Assembly (NCBI GenBank): GCA_903898675.1
Contig: CAIUGM010000014.1
Coordinates: 186,001 to 250,000, forward strand
Direction: 5' to 3'
Source of the DNA: an uncultured Verrucomicrobiota bacterium
GTDB lineage: Bacteria > Verrucomicrobiota > Verrucomicrobiia > Opitutales > Opitutaceae
Length of the DNA stretch: 64,000 bases
Below are positions 18,311 to 25,575 of the stretch, piece after piece. Positions within the stretch are counted from its first letter, which is position 1. Each line of letters opens with the position of its first letter. The notes below the pieces were generated by a model. It was not told the origin of the DNA, searched no databases, and saw only the letters and a program-made list of their open reading frames with translations. The translations under genes were made by a program, and so were the position numbers.

Positions 18311-18709
18311 TCACCACGAGATCTTAAACGCGATGGGGATATAAAGGATCCGCTGGATCTTGACGGTGAATTTCTTGCCCTTGAATTCGGTCACCCCGGT
18401 GCCGGCCACCAAGGGAACCGCTTCGGTTTTCGGCGTGAGCGCATCCCGGGTCAGTCCACCCGAGCCACGTCCGTCCGTCACGGTGATTCCGGGTAGAACG
18501 AGCACCTCCGGCGCGACATCCAGGGGAGCGGCACTTGCGGCCGGTTGCGGTTCAGGATCGCCCTTGCGAAACCCGGCCAGGATGGCGTCCTTGATATGCT
18601 TGGAAAACACCTGCTTGTCAGCCGCCGCGGCCTCCTCGGCCAGCAGCAGCCCGCCGGGGAGGAAGACGACGACTGCTAACGAAAATGCCAGGACGCGGGG
18701 AATGGCCAT
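18311..18709 (-). CDS. small secreted protein of unknown function
   Basis: This 132-aa protein begins with a clear signal peptide (MAIPRVLAFSLAVVVFLPGGLLLAEEAAA). The rest is a low-complexity Ala/Pro linker (PEPQPAASAAPLDVAPEV) between a helical DKQVFSKHIKDAILAGFRKG segment and a C-terminal beta-like FKGKKFTVKIQRILYIPIAFKI. I do not recognise a family. The start at 18709 places the signal peptide at the N-terminus. A hairpin lies about 100 bp upstream. It has no operon partner. Confidence 0.6.
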   Translation of the reverse strand: MAIPRVLAFSLAVVVFLPGGLLLAEEAAAADKQVFSKHIKDAILAGFRKGDPEPQPAASAAPLDVAPEVLVLPGITVTDGRGSGGLTRDALTPKTEAVPLVAGTGVTEFKGKKFTVKIQRILYIPIAFKISW

Positions 18710-18803
18710 ATCATGCCGATCGTTGGAGCTGTCTCTGACCCCGCAAAGCCCAGATTGTGCCCGGACGCCGGTATTTGCGCTTACTTTGACGCCCCTAAGC
18801 AAA

Positions 18804-18826
18804 AGACCCAGCGAGTAGCTGGGTCT
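18804..18826 (-). terminator. hairpin with 9-bp perfect stem
   Basis: AGACCCAGC (18804-18812) and GCTGGGTCT (18818-18826) form a perfect 9-bp stem with a 5-nt loop. Read on the minus strand it is followed by TTTTGCTTA, fitting an intrinsic terminator for leftward transcription entering from the mobile segment. A second small hairpin, GCCGG-GAATT-CCGGC, lies about 10 bp further right. No minus-strand gene directly to its right was recognised. Confidence 0.55.
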
Positions 18827-18969
18827 GGTTGTGATTCGCCGGGAATTCCGGCTCTAAGTTGGTGCCCTCACGGGGAAGTCATTTTACTTCTTTTCCCTCT
18901 GAGAGGTGATGGGAGTTATATGGTAAAAACAGGGCTTGTTTTCCTGAGATTTCCTGAGGACCTTAGGCA

Positions 18970-19605
18970 ATGGCAAAGAAGGACTGGCCCCGGAAGGTAA
19001 AGGTCGGGAACGTGACCGTCACTATCTATCGCATCGCCCATGGAGCCGCGAGGGGCGGGTTTGTCTACGAGCTTTACTACCGGGAAGGCGGCGTATCCCG
19101 GAAACAGCAGTTCACGGACATCGATGAGGCCGACCGGGAGGCCCGACTGGTGGCCACTAAACTAAATAGCGGCCAAGTCGCAGCGTCGGGGATGACCAAG
19201 ACTGATCGGGATGAGCTGGACGCGATTCGCCGAATGACCGGGGACACCCCTGCCTTGGCCGCGGTGCGGGAGTGGAAAAAGGCGGCGGAGCTCACGAGTG
19301 GCAATGTTTTGGTTGCGGCCGAATCCTGGGTGGCCCGGAACCAAAGGAAATTCGACCCGATTAAGGCCGAGGACGCAGTTGTCAGATTTATCAAGGAAAC
19401 GGACGCCCGCGGGGCTCAGGGATCCAGGACCTACGGGGCGAAGCTAGCACCACTTAAGGCCTACCATACGGCTTTACAGCCGATAGGCCCAAACGCCCGC
19501 TCTTCCGTTTTCTGGCCGGCACCAAACAGTAAACGACTTCGAACCCCATTGCCCGGGCAATTTTCCGGAGCTTGCCGATGGATATGGTTTCCGCGTTTTC
19601 CCTGA
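18970..19605 (+). pseudogene. integrase N-terminal fragment without catalytic domain
   Basis: The first 160 or so residues resemble the arm-binding and SAM-like core-binding part of a phage-type tyrosine integrase. A beta-rich start (VGNVTVTIYRIAHGAARGGFVYELYYREGG) is followed by helices with a DEADREARLVATKLNSG-like linker and TPALAAVREWKKAAEL. The likeness ends near SRTYGAKLAPLKAYH (about 19465); the remaining 45 residues are antisense to an XRE-type gene remnant. The catalytic half with the R-H-R-H-Y residues is missing, so the gene is broken, probably by the recombination that brought in the HTH fragment. ATG 18970 has a nearby AGG. Confidence 0.6.
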
Positions 19606-19703
19606 ACTCCATTTGAGACAAGCTTTGCTGCGTCCTGCCGCAGGACGCGGGCCACATCGCGCTAATCCAAACCCAGGGCCTGGCGGATGCGGCGTAACTG
19701 GAA
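19454..19703 (-). pseudogene. frameshifted XRE-family HTH gene remnant
   Basis: Joining two minus-strand frames gives LRRIRQALGLD-stop-RDVARVLRQDAAKLV followed, one frame over, by SQMEFRENAETISIGKLRKI and RAMGFEVVYCLVPARKR. This reads as a Cro/C1-type HTH resembling the mobile mystery protein A group (compare the usual TISLxTLRxAAEALDCxLVYALVP ending). The coding line is interrupted by an in-frame TAG at 19662-19664 and a frameshift near 19625. It overlaps the 3-prime end of the integrase fragment on the other strand. It is non-functional as written unless recoding occurs. Confidence 0.6.
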
Positions 19704-19725
19704 CGGCTCGGCCCGCCCGACGCGG

Positions 19726-19857
19726 TCAGCTATACGTTACAGATTCGGTTTTTCCCGGTCGAGGAAGGCGAGAAGAGCTTGCCCGGGTCCAGTGGGCTTT
19801 TTGCGAGGCGTTGTTCGAGTTACCATCCAGATCGAAGACGATGACATCGTAGCTCAT
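19726..19857 (-). pseudogene. possible HAD-phosphatase N-terminal remnant
   Basis: A 43-codon frame begins MSYDVIVFDLDG, identical in style to the N-terminal catalytic motif of HAD-superfamily phosphatases (DxDx). The likeness stops right after DLDG, where T/V-L would be expected. The rest (NSNNASQKAHWTRASSSRLP) has no family look. It may be a recombination scar that captured the first codons of a HAD gene, or chance. Confidence 0.2.
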
Positions 19858-19911
19858 TCTACCCGGGGTGGGACCACAGAATCCACAGTACACATGATCT
19901 ATTTTGGAAAC

Positions 19912-19927
19912 GGGGTTGTACAACCCC
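19912..19927. promoter_or_regulatory. perfect 16-bp palindrome
   Basis: GGGGTTGTACAACCCC is a perfect 16-bp palindrome in the otherwise non-coding 19.86-20.08 kb stretch of the mobile segment. Its size and symmetry suit a repressor operator or a recombination site. A second palindromic stem, CACGCGA-gcga-TCGCGTG, lies at 20032-20049. No gene starts directly beside either, so function is unassigned. Confidence 0.4.
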
Positions 19928-20084
19928 ATCTATTTCCACTCTGAGCGCTCCTACCCTGTTCACTCCCCCACCCGCCACCTTGACGTAGCCGCTACCTGTA
20001 TTCTAGTTACTTCGCCAGGGCGTCGTTGCGCCACGCGAGCGATCGCGTGAAGGCACCTAGCTGTACACTACTCCCGAGGTGACG

Positions 20085-20792
20085 TTACGCCACTTTTGTT
20101 GTCCTCCGGAGGATTGAGGCATCCAAGGCGGGCACCGGTTTCGGCATGCTCACCAAAGATGTACGGGCGACACGCACTTTTCGCGTGAAGTCGCACTTCG
20201 CGATCGCCGCCATCACCTCGTCCTCGTCGGCCTCCAGGTATTTCTGGGTGACGGCCACGTCGCTGTGATTTAGGGCTGCCTTTAAAATCATGATGTCGTT
20301 GCCGCTGTTCTTGTAGACTTTCCGGGCCCAGGTCTTGCGCAGGGTGTGCGTGCCAAGCCTTCCGTCGTCCTCGATGGCTGCTGCTGCAAATGCCGCGTGC
20401 ATGATGCGCCGGGCACTTTCCCGGGTGAGTGGGCGCAGGTTGCCGGCACCGTCGGACTCCCGGCTGATGAAGAGGGGCATGTCGGGGCTTAATACCATGC
20501 GCCGGCGGAGCCAACTCAGGTACGACTCAAGTGCCGCATGCAGCTCCGGGAGGACTGGGATCCAGCGGGTGCGGCCGTAGCCACCCTTCATGTTTCTCGG
20601 GGCCACGCCAATCTTGCTGACCAGTTCCCCATGGCGGAGGACGGAGCCAACCGTGAGCGAGAGGATTTCTGAGATACGGAAGCCAGTGAACCACTGGGCC
20701 GTGACCAGGGCGCGATCGCGTGGGGGCAACTCGCGGACCACCGAGAGCAGCATTCTTTCTTCGAGGGGAGTGAGGGAGCGTCTTCCAGCCAT
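20085..20792 (-). CDS. catalytic-domain-only tyrosine recombinase
   Basis: This 235-aa protein contains the full catalytic domain of a tyrosine recombinase: Arg I in TAQWFTGFRISEILSL, the H-x-x-R box GTHTLRKTWARK, the second His in ALNHSDVAVTQKYLEAD, and the nucleophilic Tyr in QKYLEAD. No SAM-like core-binding domain precedes it when the ATG at 20792 (MAGRRSLTPLEE) is used; the frame upstream translates repeat DNA. Minimal recombinases of this kind include FimB/FimE-type inversion enzymes. A 9-bp inverted repeat (20797-20819) abuts the start and a 40-bp dyad lies 69 bp upstream. It may act on the surrounding mobile segment. Confidence 0.85.
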   Translation of the reverse strand: MAGRRSLTPLEERMLLSVVRELPPRDRALVTAQWFTGFRISEILSLTVGSVLRHGELVSKIGVAPRNMKGGYGRTRWIPVLPELHAALESYLSWLRRRMVLSPDMPLFISRESDGAGNLRPLTRESARRIMHAAFAAAAIEDDGRLGTHTLRKTWARKVYKNSGNDIMILKAALNHSDVAVTQKYLEADEDEVMAAIAKCDFTRKVRVARTSLVSMPKPVPALDASILRRTTKVA

Positions 20793-20796
20793 GCCC

Positions 20797-20819
20797 CAAG
20801 ATGGCAGCCCGCCATCTTG
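20797..20819. promoter_or_regulatory. inverted repeat abutting the recombinase start codon
   Basis: CAAGATGGC (20797-20805) and GCCATCTTG (20811-20819) are perfect 9-bp arms with a 5-nt loop. They lie directly upstream of the minus-strand ATG at 20792. In the mRNA this hairpin would sit over the ribosome-binding region and could reduce translation; on DNA it could be an operator. Confidence 0.55.
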
Positions 20820-20860
20820 CCCTACCCCACCCGCCCATGACCCGCGACCACTCCGTCTCC

Positions 20861-20900
20861 AATTATCGCAAACAGGATAATTATCCCATTTACGATAATT
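20861..20900. promoter_or_regulatory. 40-bp dyad of four AATTATCS/SGATAATT half-sites
   Basis: The half-sites are AATTATCG (20861-20868), the central palindrome GGATAATTATCC (20875-20886) and CGATAATT (20893-20900). Both outer sites are exactly 6 nt from the centre. The outer arms extend to a 12-bp inverted repeat of TTTRCGATAATT. The AT-rich block stands out in GC-rich surroundings and lies 69-108 bp upstream of the recombinase gene. It could be an autoregulatory operator or a recombination site bound by the recombinase. Confidence 0.7.
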
Positions 20901-21044
20901 CCCCGCAGCACCCTTTACCCCGTCCAGCCGGTCCCCTGCCCCCGTCCGCGGCACGCCACCCCAGTGTGGCGTTAGTCCCATTAGGCAACACCTGCCCGGG
21001 CGAAGGCCCCCGCTTACTCGGATTGGTTAGCCTTAGCATCAGGC

Positions 21045-22472
21045 CTAGCACACTTTGATCACCTCGAGCCCAAGCAATTGACCCAGTTTGCTCAACCGGT
21101 CGGCAGCATGCCCTACGCCGACCGCACAATGGTGTGCCGGCCCATGGGAATTCCAGCGGTTGACGAACTCGCGCGCGCCACAGGCGAAGCGGTACCGGCT
21201 GTTGGTGTTGCCGATTTCCAGGATCGGGCCGGGCACCGATTCCGCCTCTGCGTAAAGCAGCGCCAGTTTGCCCTCGGCTTCGATAACCGACAAGAGCGTC
21301 ACCGGGCCGTGCTTGACTGACATCTCCACGGAGACACCGCGGCCGACCTTGCCGTGGTAAACCTTGAGCGGTCGCACCTTGGTTCTTCCCTGGGCGATGG
21401 CGATATGACCGGGGCCGTCGTGGCCCATCAGCACAACGTCATCCTTGAAATCTATCGCGTAGTATTCAGTGAAGGACCCGCCGATGCCAAACAGGTCCAT
21501 GATCTTCATGGCCTGGACATTCTTGACCTCATATTCACCTGCCACCGGCACACCCCGCGCGGTCAGCAGCGAAGTCCCCAGGATGATGGATGCCATGGTT
21601 GCTTCATTTTCCGGTACTCCGGTGCCCTTATAGTAATAAGCCAGCGACCCGAGGTCGTAGTCGGCCACGAGACGGTCGAGCGCGACCGAAGTGCGCGCCG
21701 CCTCCATGAGATCCTCGATGGAACACTCCGGCCGGATTTCGAACTTGCCGAGAAATTGTTTCAGCCGTTGCTCGACTTCACCAGACGGCACACTGCGCCG
21801 GCGGGCGGTCAGCTCATCCATTTCGAGATGCTCGATGTGAGTACCAAAAGTGACCGCGTGCCGGGTGACATCGGAATGAATGTCGAGCATACCGCTGTAA
21901 TAGTGCCCCATCAAACCCAGGCGGTTGCCAAACATCCCAGCCGCCACCTTCGCGGCCTCCACCCAGGCCTCCACCTCGCGCCAGCACGCAGGATCATCAG
22001 TGAGCATCCCAGTGATCTGGTGGAAGCGCACTCCCGCCCGCTTAAAAACGTTGGCGATCTCTGGCACCGGGCAAGCCCCACAGCTGGCCAACCATTCACC
22101 CGTCATCAAGGTCCGGTCGGTCAGGGCGTTAAACCGCGCGTAGTCGATCGCCTGGCCGGGCACGAGGTTCAGCACGATCACCGGGACCTTGGCCCGCAGC
22201 ACGACCGGCAACACGGTTGACGAAAGGGCGTAAGTGGTAGCATGGAGGAAGATCAGGTCGACATCCGCGACCCGGAATTCACGCCCGGCGGCAAATGCGC
22301 GCACCGGGTTGTCCACCAGTCCCAGATTAACGATCTCCACATCCGGGCGGCTGAGATTGGCGGCAACAATCCCCTGGTAGCCTTCCAGTTTTTCTCTCAA
22401 GCCGCTGAATTGCGGCCAGTATGCCTCCAGCCCGATGCCGAACAAGCCTACGCGCAGGGTTTTTGTTTTCAT
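21045..22472 (-). CDS. L-fucose/L-arabinose isomerase family protein
   Basis: This 475-aa cytoplasmic protein resembles the L-fucose/L-arabinose isomerase fold family. It has an N-terminal Rossmann-like domain (RVGLFGIGLEAYWPQFSGLRE, as in AraA-type sequences), then VDLIFLHATTYALSSTVLP, a middle domain, and a C-terminal region with CGAREFVNRWNSHGPAHHCAVG, whose His cluster fits the metal-dependent active site. It probably interconverts an aldose and a ketose (L-fucose, L-rhamnose or L-arabinose). The ATG at 22472 was chosen because the upstream extension overlaps rhaT. It is the last gene of the leftward operon starting near 29.2 kb. Confidence 0.82.
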   Translation of the reverse strand: MKTKTLRVGLFGIGLEAYWPQFSGLREKLEGYQGIVAANLSRPDVEIVNLGLVDNPVRAFAAGREFRVADVDLIFLHATTYALSSTVLPVVLRAKVPVIVLNLVPGQAIDYARFNALTDRTLMTGEWLASCGACPVPEIANVFKRAGVRFHQITGMLTDDPACWREVEAWVEAAKVAAGMFGNRLGLMGHYYSGMLDIHSDVTRHAVTFGTHIEHLEMDELTARRRSVPSGEVEQRLKQFLGKFEIRPECSIEDLMEAARTSVALDRLVADYDLGSLAYYYKGTGVPENEATMASIILGTSLLTARGVPVAGEYEVKNVQAMKIMDLFGIGGSFTEYYAIDFKDDVVLMGHDGPGHIAIAQGRTKVRPLKVYHGKVGRGVSVEMSVKHGPVTLLSVIEAEGKLALLYAEAESVPGPILEIGNTNSRYRFACGAREFVNRWNSHGPAHHCAVGVGHAADRLSKLGQLLGLEVIKVC

Positions 22473-22521
22473 GGGGAAGATATCCAGAGGGTGGCGTAGG
22501 CCTGTCGACTGCGCGCGGGCG

Positions 22522-23691
22522 CTAGCGTCCGGCGCCCGCCTTAAGGTAGGTGCCAAAGCCGATGATGATCGTGGAGCAAATCAGGGCGGCAAGGCCGGCG
22601 GCGATGATCCCGAGCGTCCGTTTGCTGGCCCCGCGCCACTCGTGCAGGATCCAACCCCACATCGTGCTGAAGAGAATTATACTCGCCATGTGCAGCGTCC
22701 AGGAGGCGAAACCGAATTTACCCATCTGGGTCTCGCCCATCGTGTAGAAGAAAAACTGGAAGTACCAGATCGTCCCGGCCAGCGCCGAGAAGAAGTAGTT
22801 GCCCAAGATCGGTACCTGGGATTCCAACGCGGGACCACCCGCCGGACGCGCAAGAGTTGCGCCCGGTCCCTCCCCCGCCCGACCCGGAATGACAGCGGCG
22901 GGCCGATCCGCGGTGGCGAAATACTGGGAGCCCGTCCGGTTGCGGATATTGAGGATCACGCACCAGATGAAATTGGTGGTAAAACCACCGAGGAGCACGA
23001 CGACCAACTTGGGCAGTCCGGTCCAAATGGGACTGGTGCCCGCAGCCCGGGAAGCCTCGCCAATCGGATTGCCGGCCGTCAGCGCAAAAGCAAAGCAGGC
23101 GCTCATGGCCCCCGAGAAAGTCGCGACCAGGAGACCTTTCCGGAAGTTGAACTCCGCGATGGCCGCCTGCTTGTCGGCGGCGGCCATTTCCCGTTCCTTC
23201 GCCAGACCCGCGAGCGCCGAGAGGGCGATGCCCAGCAGGCAAACCCCCACACCCGCCAGCGTGACTTGACCAGCCGTGGTGGAGGCGATCTGCCGCAGTG
23301 TTTCCGGGACCGGGATGCCCGGCAAAAGCGACTTGAACCAGGGTGGCAACAGCGTGCCGAGCGCCGCGCAATAGCCGAGGGCCACTCCCATGCCGAGCGA
23401 CATGCCGAGGTAGCGCATCGTGAGGCCAAAAGTCAGCCCGCCGAAACCCCACATCATCCCGAAAAAATACGTCCACCAGAGGGTACCGCCTGACTGGCGT
23501 AGCAAAACGCCGATGAGGTCACGAGTCATCGTCCCGGCAAATAGCCCGGGCATGATGATCCAGGAAAAGAACCCGCCAACCAGCCAGTAGGTTTCCCAGG
23601 ACCATTTCCGGACGCCGCGGTACGGCACATAGAAGGACCCGGCGGCCAAGCCGCCAGCCCAGTGAAAGATTACGCCTAAAAATGGATTCAT
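22522..23691 (-). CDS. rhaT: L-rhamnose:H+ symporter RhaT
   Basis: This 389-aa, roughly 10-helix inner-membrane protein imports L-rhamnose with protons. Conserved RhaT segments are FHWAGGLAAGSFYVPYRGVRKWSWETYW, GLTMRYLGMSLGMGVALGY (both conspicuous in E. coli RhaT), EFNFRKGLLVATFSGAMSACF and WYFQFFFYTMG. The E. coli protein is 344 aa. The excess is largely a Gly/Pro/Ala-rich loop at about residues 258-290 whose DNA looks like an inserted intergenic repeat. It lies in an operon with sugar isomerases, a mutarotase and fucP. Confidence 0.95.
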   Translation of the reverse strand: MNPFLGVIFHWAGGLAAGSFYVPYRGVRKWSWETYWLVGGFFSWIIMPGLFAGTMTRDLIGVLLRQSGGTLWWTYFFGMMWGFGGLTFGLTMRYLGMSLGMGVALGYCAALGTLLPPWFKSLLPGIPVPETLRQIASTTAGQVTLAGVGVCLLGIALSALAGLAKEREMAAADKQAAIAEFNFRKGLLVATFSGAMSACFAFALTAGNPIGEASRAAGTSPIWTGLPKLVVVLLGGFTTNFIWCVILNIRNRTGSQYFATADRPAAVIPGRAGEGPGATLARPAGGPALESQVPILGNYFFSALAGTIWYFQFFFYTMGETQMGKFGFASWTLHMASIILFSTMWGWILHEWRGASKRTLGIIAAGLAALICSTIIIGFGTYLKAGAGR

Positions 23692-23740
23692 ACGGAGGAA
23701 TTGAATGACAAGGCTCGGGGCAGATTGGCCGGGGGAAGCC

Positions 23741-24130
23741 TCAGGCGGATTCGATGATCAGATTGGCATAGGGGGTCGTGTCGCCAGTTCGAATCAAGCC
23801 GATGGCCCCCGGTACCAGCGCCTTGAACTCAGCGTGCGGCTTGAACTCGACCGGGATTCCGGCCAGCGCGGCATTCAGGTTCGCCCATTTTTCGGCGGGG
23901 TTATGCACCCGGAATTCCTGCGCGAGCAACGCCCGCCCGATGACAAAATTGGGCCGGATGGCCTCGAGCACCTGTCGGACCGTCGGAACGTCGTCGACCA
24001 GCGAAAGGTCCACCGTCTCAAGGTGGGGCCAGTAGGGAAACCCCCGATCGGCGATGACAAGCGTGTTCGTGTGACGGATCCGGGCGAGCAGGCTCAGCAG
24101 AGCCGGATTCAGAAGGCCGGTTTTAATCAT
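23741..24130 (-). CDS. RbsD/FucU-family sugar mutarotase
   Basis: This 129-aa protein matches the RbsD/FucU fold, which speeds pyranose/furanose or anomer interconversion of ribose or L-fucose. Signs are IKTGLLNPALLSLLARIRHTNTLVIADRG (the catalytic His-x-Asp region near residues 20-28), VPTVRQVLEAIRP, HAEFKALV and the C-terminal IRTGDTTPYANLII. The surrounding L-fucose/L-rhamnose transporters favour an L-fucose or related 6-deoxysugar substrate. Start ATG 24130 aligns with the family N-terminus. Confidence 0.88.
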   Translation of the reverse strand: MIKTGLLNPALLSLLARIRHTNTLVIADRGFPYWPHLETVDLSLVDDVPTVRQVLEAIRPNFVIGRALLAQEFRVHNPAEKWANLNAALAGIPVEFKPHAEFKALVPGAIGLIRTGDTTPYANLIIESA

Positions 24131-24230
24131 CGTTAGAAGTCCCCGGCGCAAAGGTTGGCGTTAAGCGGATCGGACAAGGGCATTGGGCGGATCAGTCGGC
24201 CTGGCAGTGGAAAACCTTGGGGCCCGCGGA

Positions 24231-25571
24231 TCAATGACCCGGGTGGACCGTCGCGTCGTGAACGCCCGCGGTGTGACTCAGACGCGACCAACTGAAACCA
24301 TAACTGGCGACCACCAGGAAACAGGCCAGGGGCACCGCAAAGCTGACGGACATGTTATACTGGTCGCCCAGATAGCCCATGAATTTAGGCATGATGGCCC
24401 CGCCCATAATGGCCATCACGATGAAGGCCGATGCCCTCTTCGCCTGCGAACCTAGACCATGAATGCCGAGGGCGAAGATGGTCGGGAACATGATCGACAT
24501 GAAAAAGAAGCTGAGGAAAACCGCGCCGACGGAGATCCAGCCGAGCTTCAGCACCACGAGCGCACAGAGGACTACATTCACGGCGCCGTAGATGCCCAGG
24601 GCGAGCGGCGCAGAAAGCTTTCTCAAGATGATTGCTCCGCTAAAACGACCGGCCAGAAAAAGACCGAACCCCGCGACCCCGAGGAGGCGGCTCGCGCCCT
24701 GTTCGTTGATAAAATAATCGTTCCCTCTCAGCGCCGCGCCGCCTTGGAGAAACCAGCTGTTCACCGCCCCGGATGAAATGGCCGGCACCTCACTCACCAC
24801 ATAGTTGATGAAGAAGCTGAAAATCCCCGCCTGGGCGGCAACGTAGCCAAACTGCGCCACCAGGGCCCCGGTGAAATGCCGCTGCGACCAGAGTGACACG
24901 CCCGGCTTCGCGGGCCCCGCCGCGTCCGGCGTCGTTTCGCCTTCCGGGATCAGGTCCGGAATCGCGGCAAAGGCGAAGACCACCGCCAGCACCAGCACGA
25001 TCACGGCCACCGCCACATACGGAACATAAAGCTGCCCGTGCGCGACCTCCGTGCCGGCCTTCGAGTAGAAGAACGCCCCGCCCACGATCGGACCCAAAAT
25101 CCAGCCGACGCCGTTGAAGGATTGCGCCAGATTAATCCGCGCGGCCGCGAAATGCCTCGGGCCTAGGACCGTGGTGTAAGGGTTGGCGACCGTCTCGAGA
25201 ATGGTCAGGCCCATCGAGATCAGGCAGACCCCGAGCAAAAAGGCCCAGAAGGACCCGATGTGCGTCGCCGGCACGAACCAAAATCCTCCCAGCGAAACCG
25301 CGAGCAGGCCGGCGATGATGCCGCCCTTGTAGCCGAAGCGGCGCGCCAGCAATCCGGCCGGCAGCGCCATCAGGAAGTAGCCCAGGTAGTGGGCGAACTG
25401 CACCCACGCCGATTGCGCCTTGGAAAGATGCAGGTAATCCTGGAAATGCTTGTCCATGACATCGATCATGCCGTTGCAGAATCCCCAGAGGAGAAACAGC
25501 GTGGTCATCAGGAAAAAGGTCACAATGTGACTTTTCCCGTCCGCGGTCTTGAAGAGGCTTTCGGTCGTCAT
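24231..25571 (-). CDS. fucP: L-fucose:H+ symporter FucP
   Basis: This 446-aa 12-helix MFS protein of the FHS family carries FucP hallmarks: FFLMTTLFLLWGFCNGMIDVMDKHFQ, QSAWVQFAHYLGYFLMALPAGLLARRFGYK, GLTILETVANPYTTVLGP and the ARINLAQSFNGVGWILGP segment. It should import L-fucose with H+. Direct neighbours are an RbsD/FucU-type mutarotase downstream and a beta-helix enzyme upstream, with only 4 bp between FucP start and that gene's stop. It is part of the leftward deoxysugar operon. Confidence 0.95.
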   Translation of the reverse strand: MTTESLFKTADGKSHIVTFFLMTTLFLLWGFCNGMIDVMDKHFQDYLHLSKAQSAWVQFAHYLGYFLMALPAGLLARRFGYKGGIIAGLLAVSLGGFWFVPATHIGSFWAFLLGVCLISMGLTILETVANPYTTVLGPRHFAAARINLAQSFNGVGWILGPIVGGAFFYSKAGTEVAHGQLYVPYVAVAVIVLVLAVVFAFAAIPDLIPEGETTPDAAGPAKPGVSLWSQRHFTGALVAQFGYVAAQAGIFSFFINYVVSEVPAISSGAVNSWFLQGGAALRGNDYFINEQGASRLLGVAGFGLFLAGRFSGAIILRKLSAPLALGIYGAVNVVLCALVVLKLGWISVGAVFLSFFFMSIMFPTIFALGIHGLGSQAKRASAFIVMAIMGGAIMPKFMGYLGDQYNMSVSFAVPLACFLVVASYGFSWSRLSHTAGVHDATVHPGH

Positions 25572-25575
25572 AAAT

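Noticed and set aside
17976-18317. 113-residue minus-strand frame upstream of the secreted protein
   Set aside because: No family, no signal peptide and a start overlapping another gene; composition fits spacer DNA.
18811-18969. Possible tRNA or tmRNA end serving as an integrase attachment site
   Set aside because: The hairpins GCCGG-GAATT-CCGGC and AGACCCAGC do not form a T-arm plus acceptor stem, and no CCA end or anticodon arm could be folded.
20032-20049. Integron attC-like site near the recombinase
   Set aside because: The stem CACGCGA/TCGCGTG is not accompanied by the paired RYYYAAC/GTTRRRY boxes, and the recombinase lacks an IntI-type additional domain.
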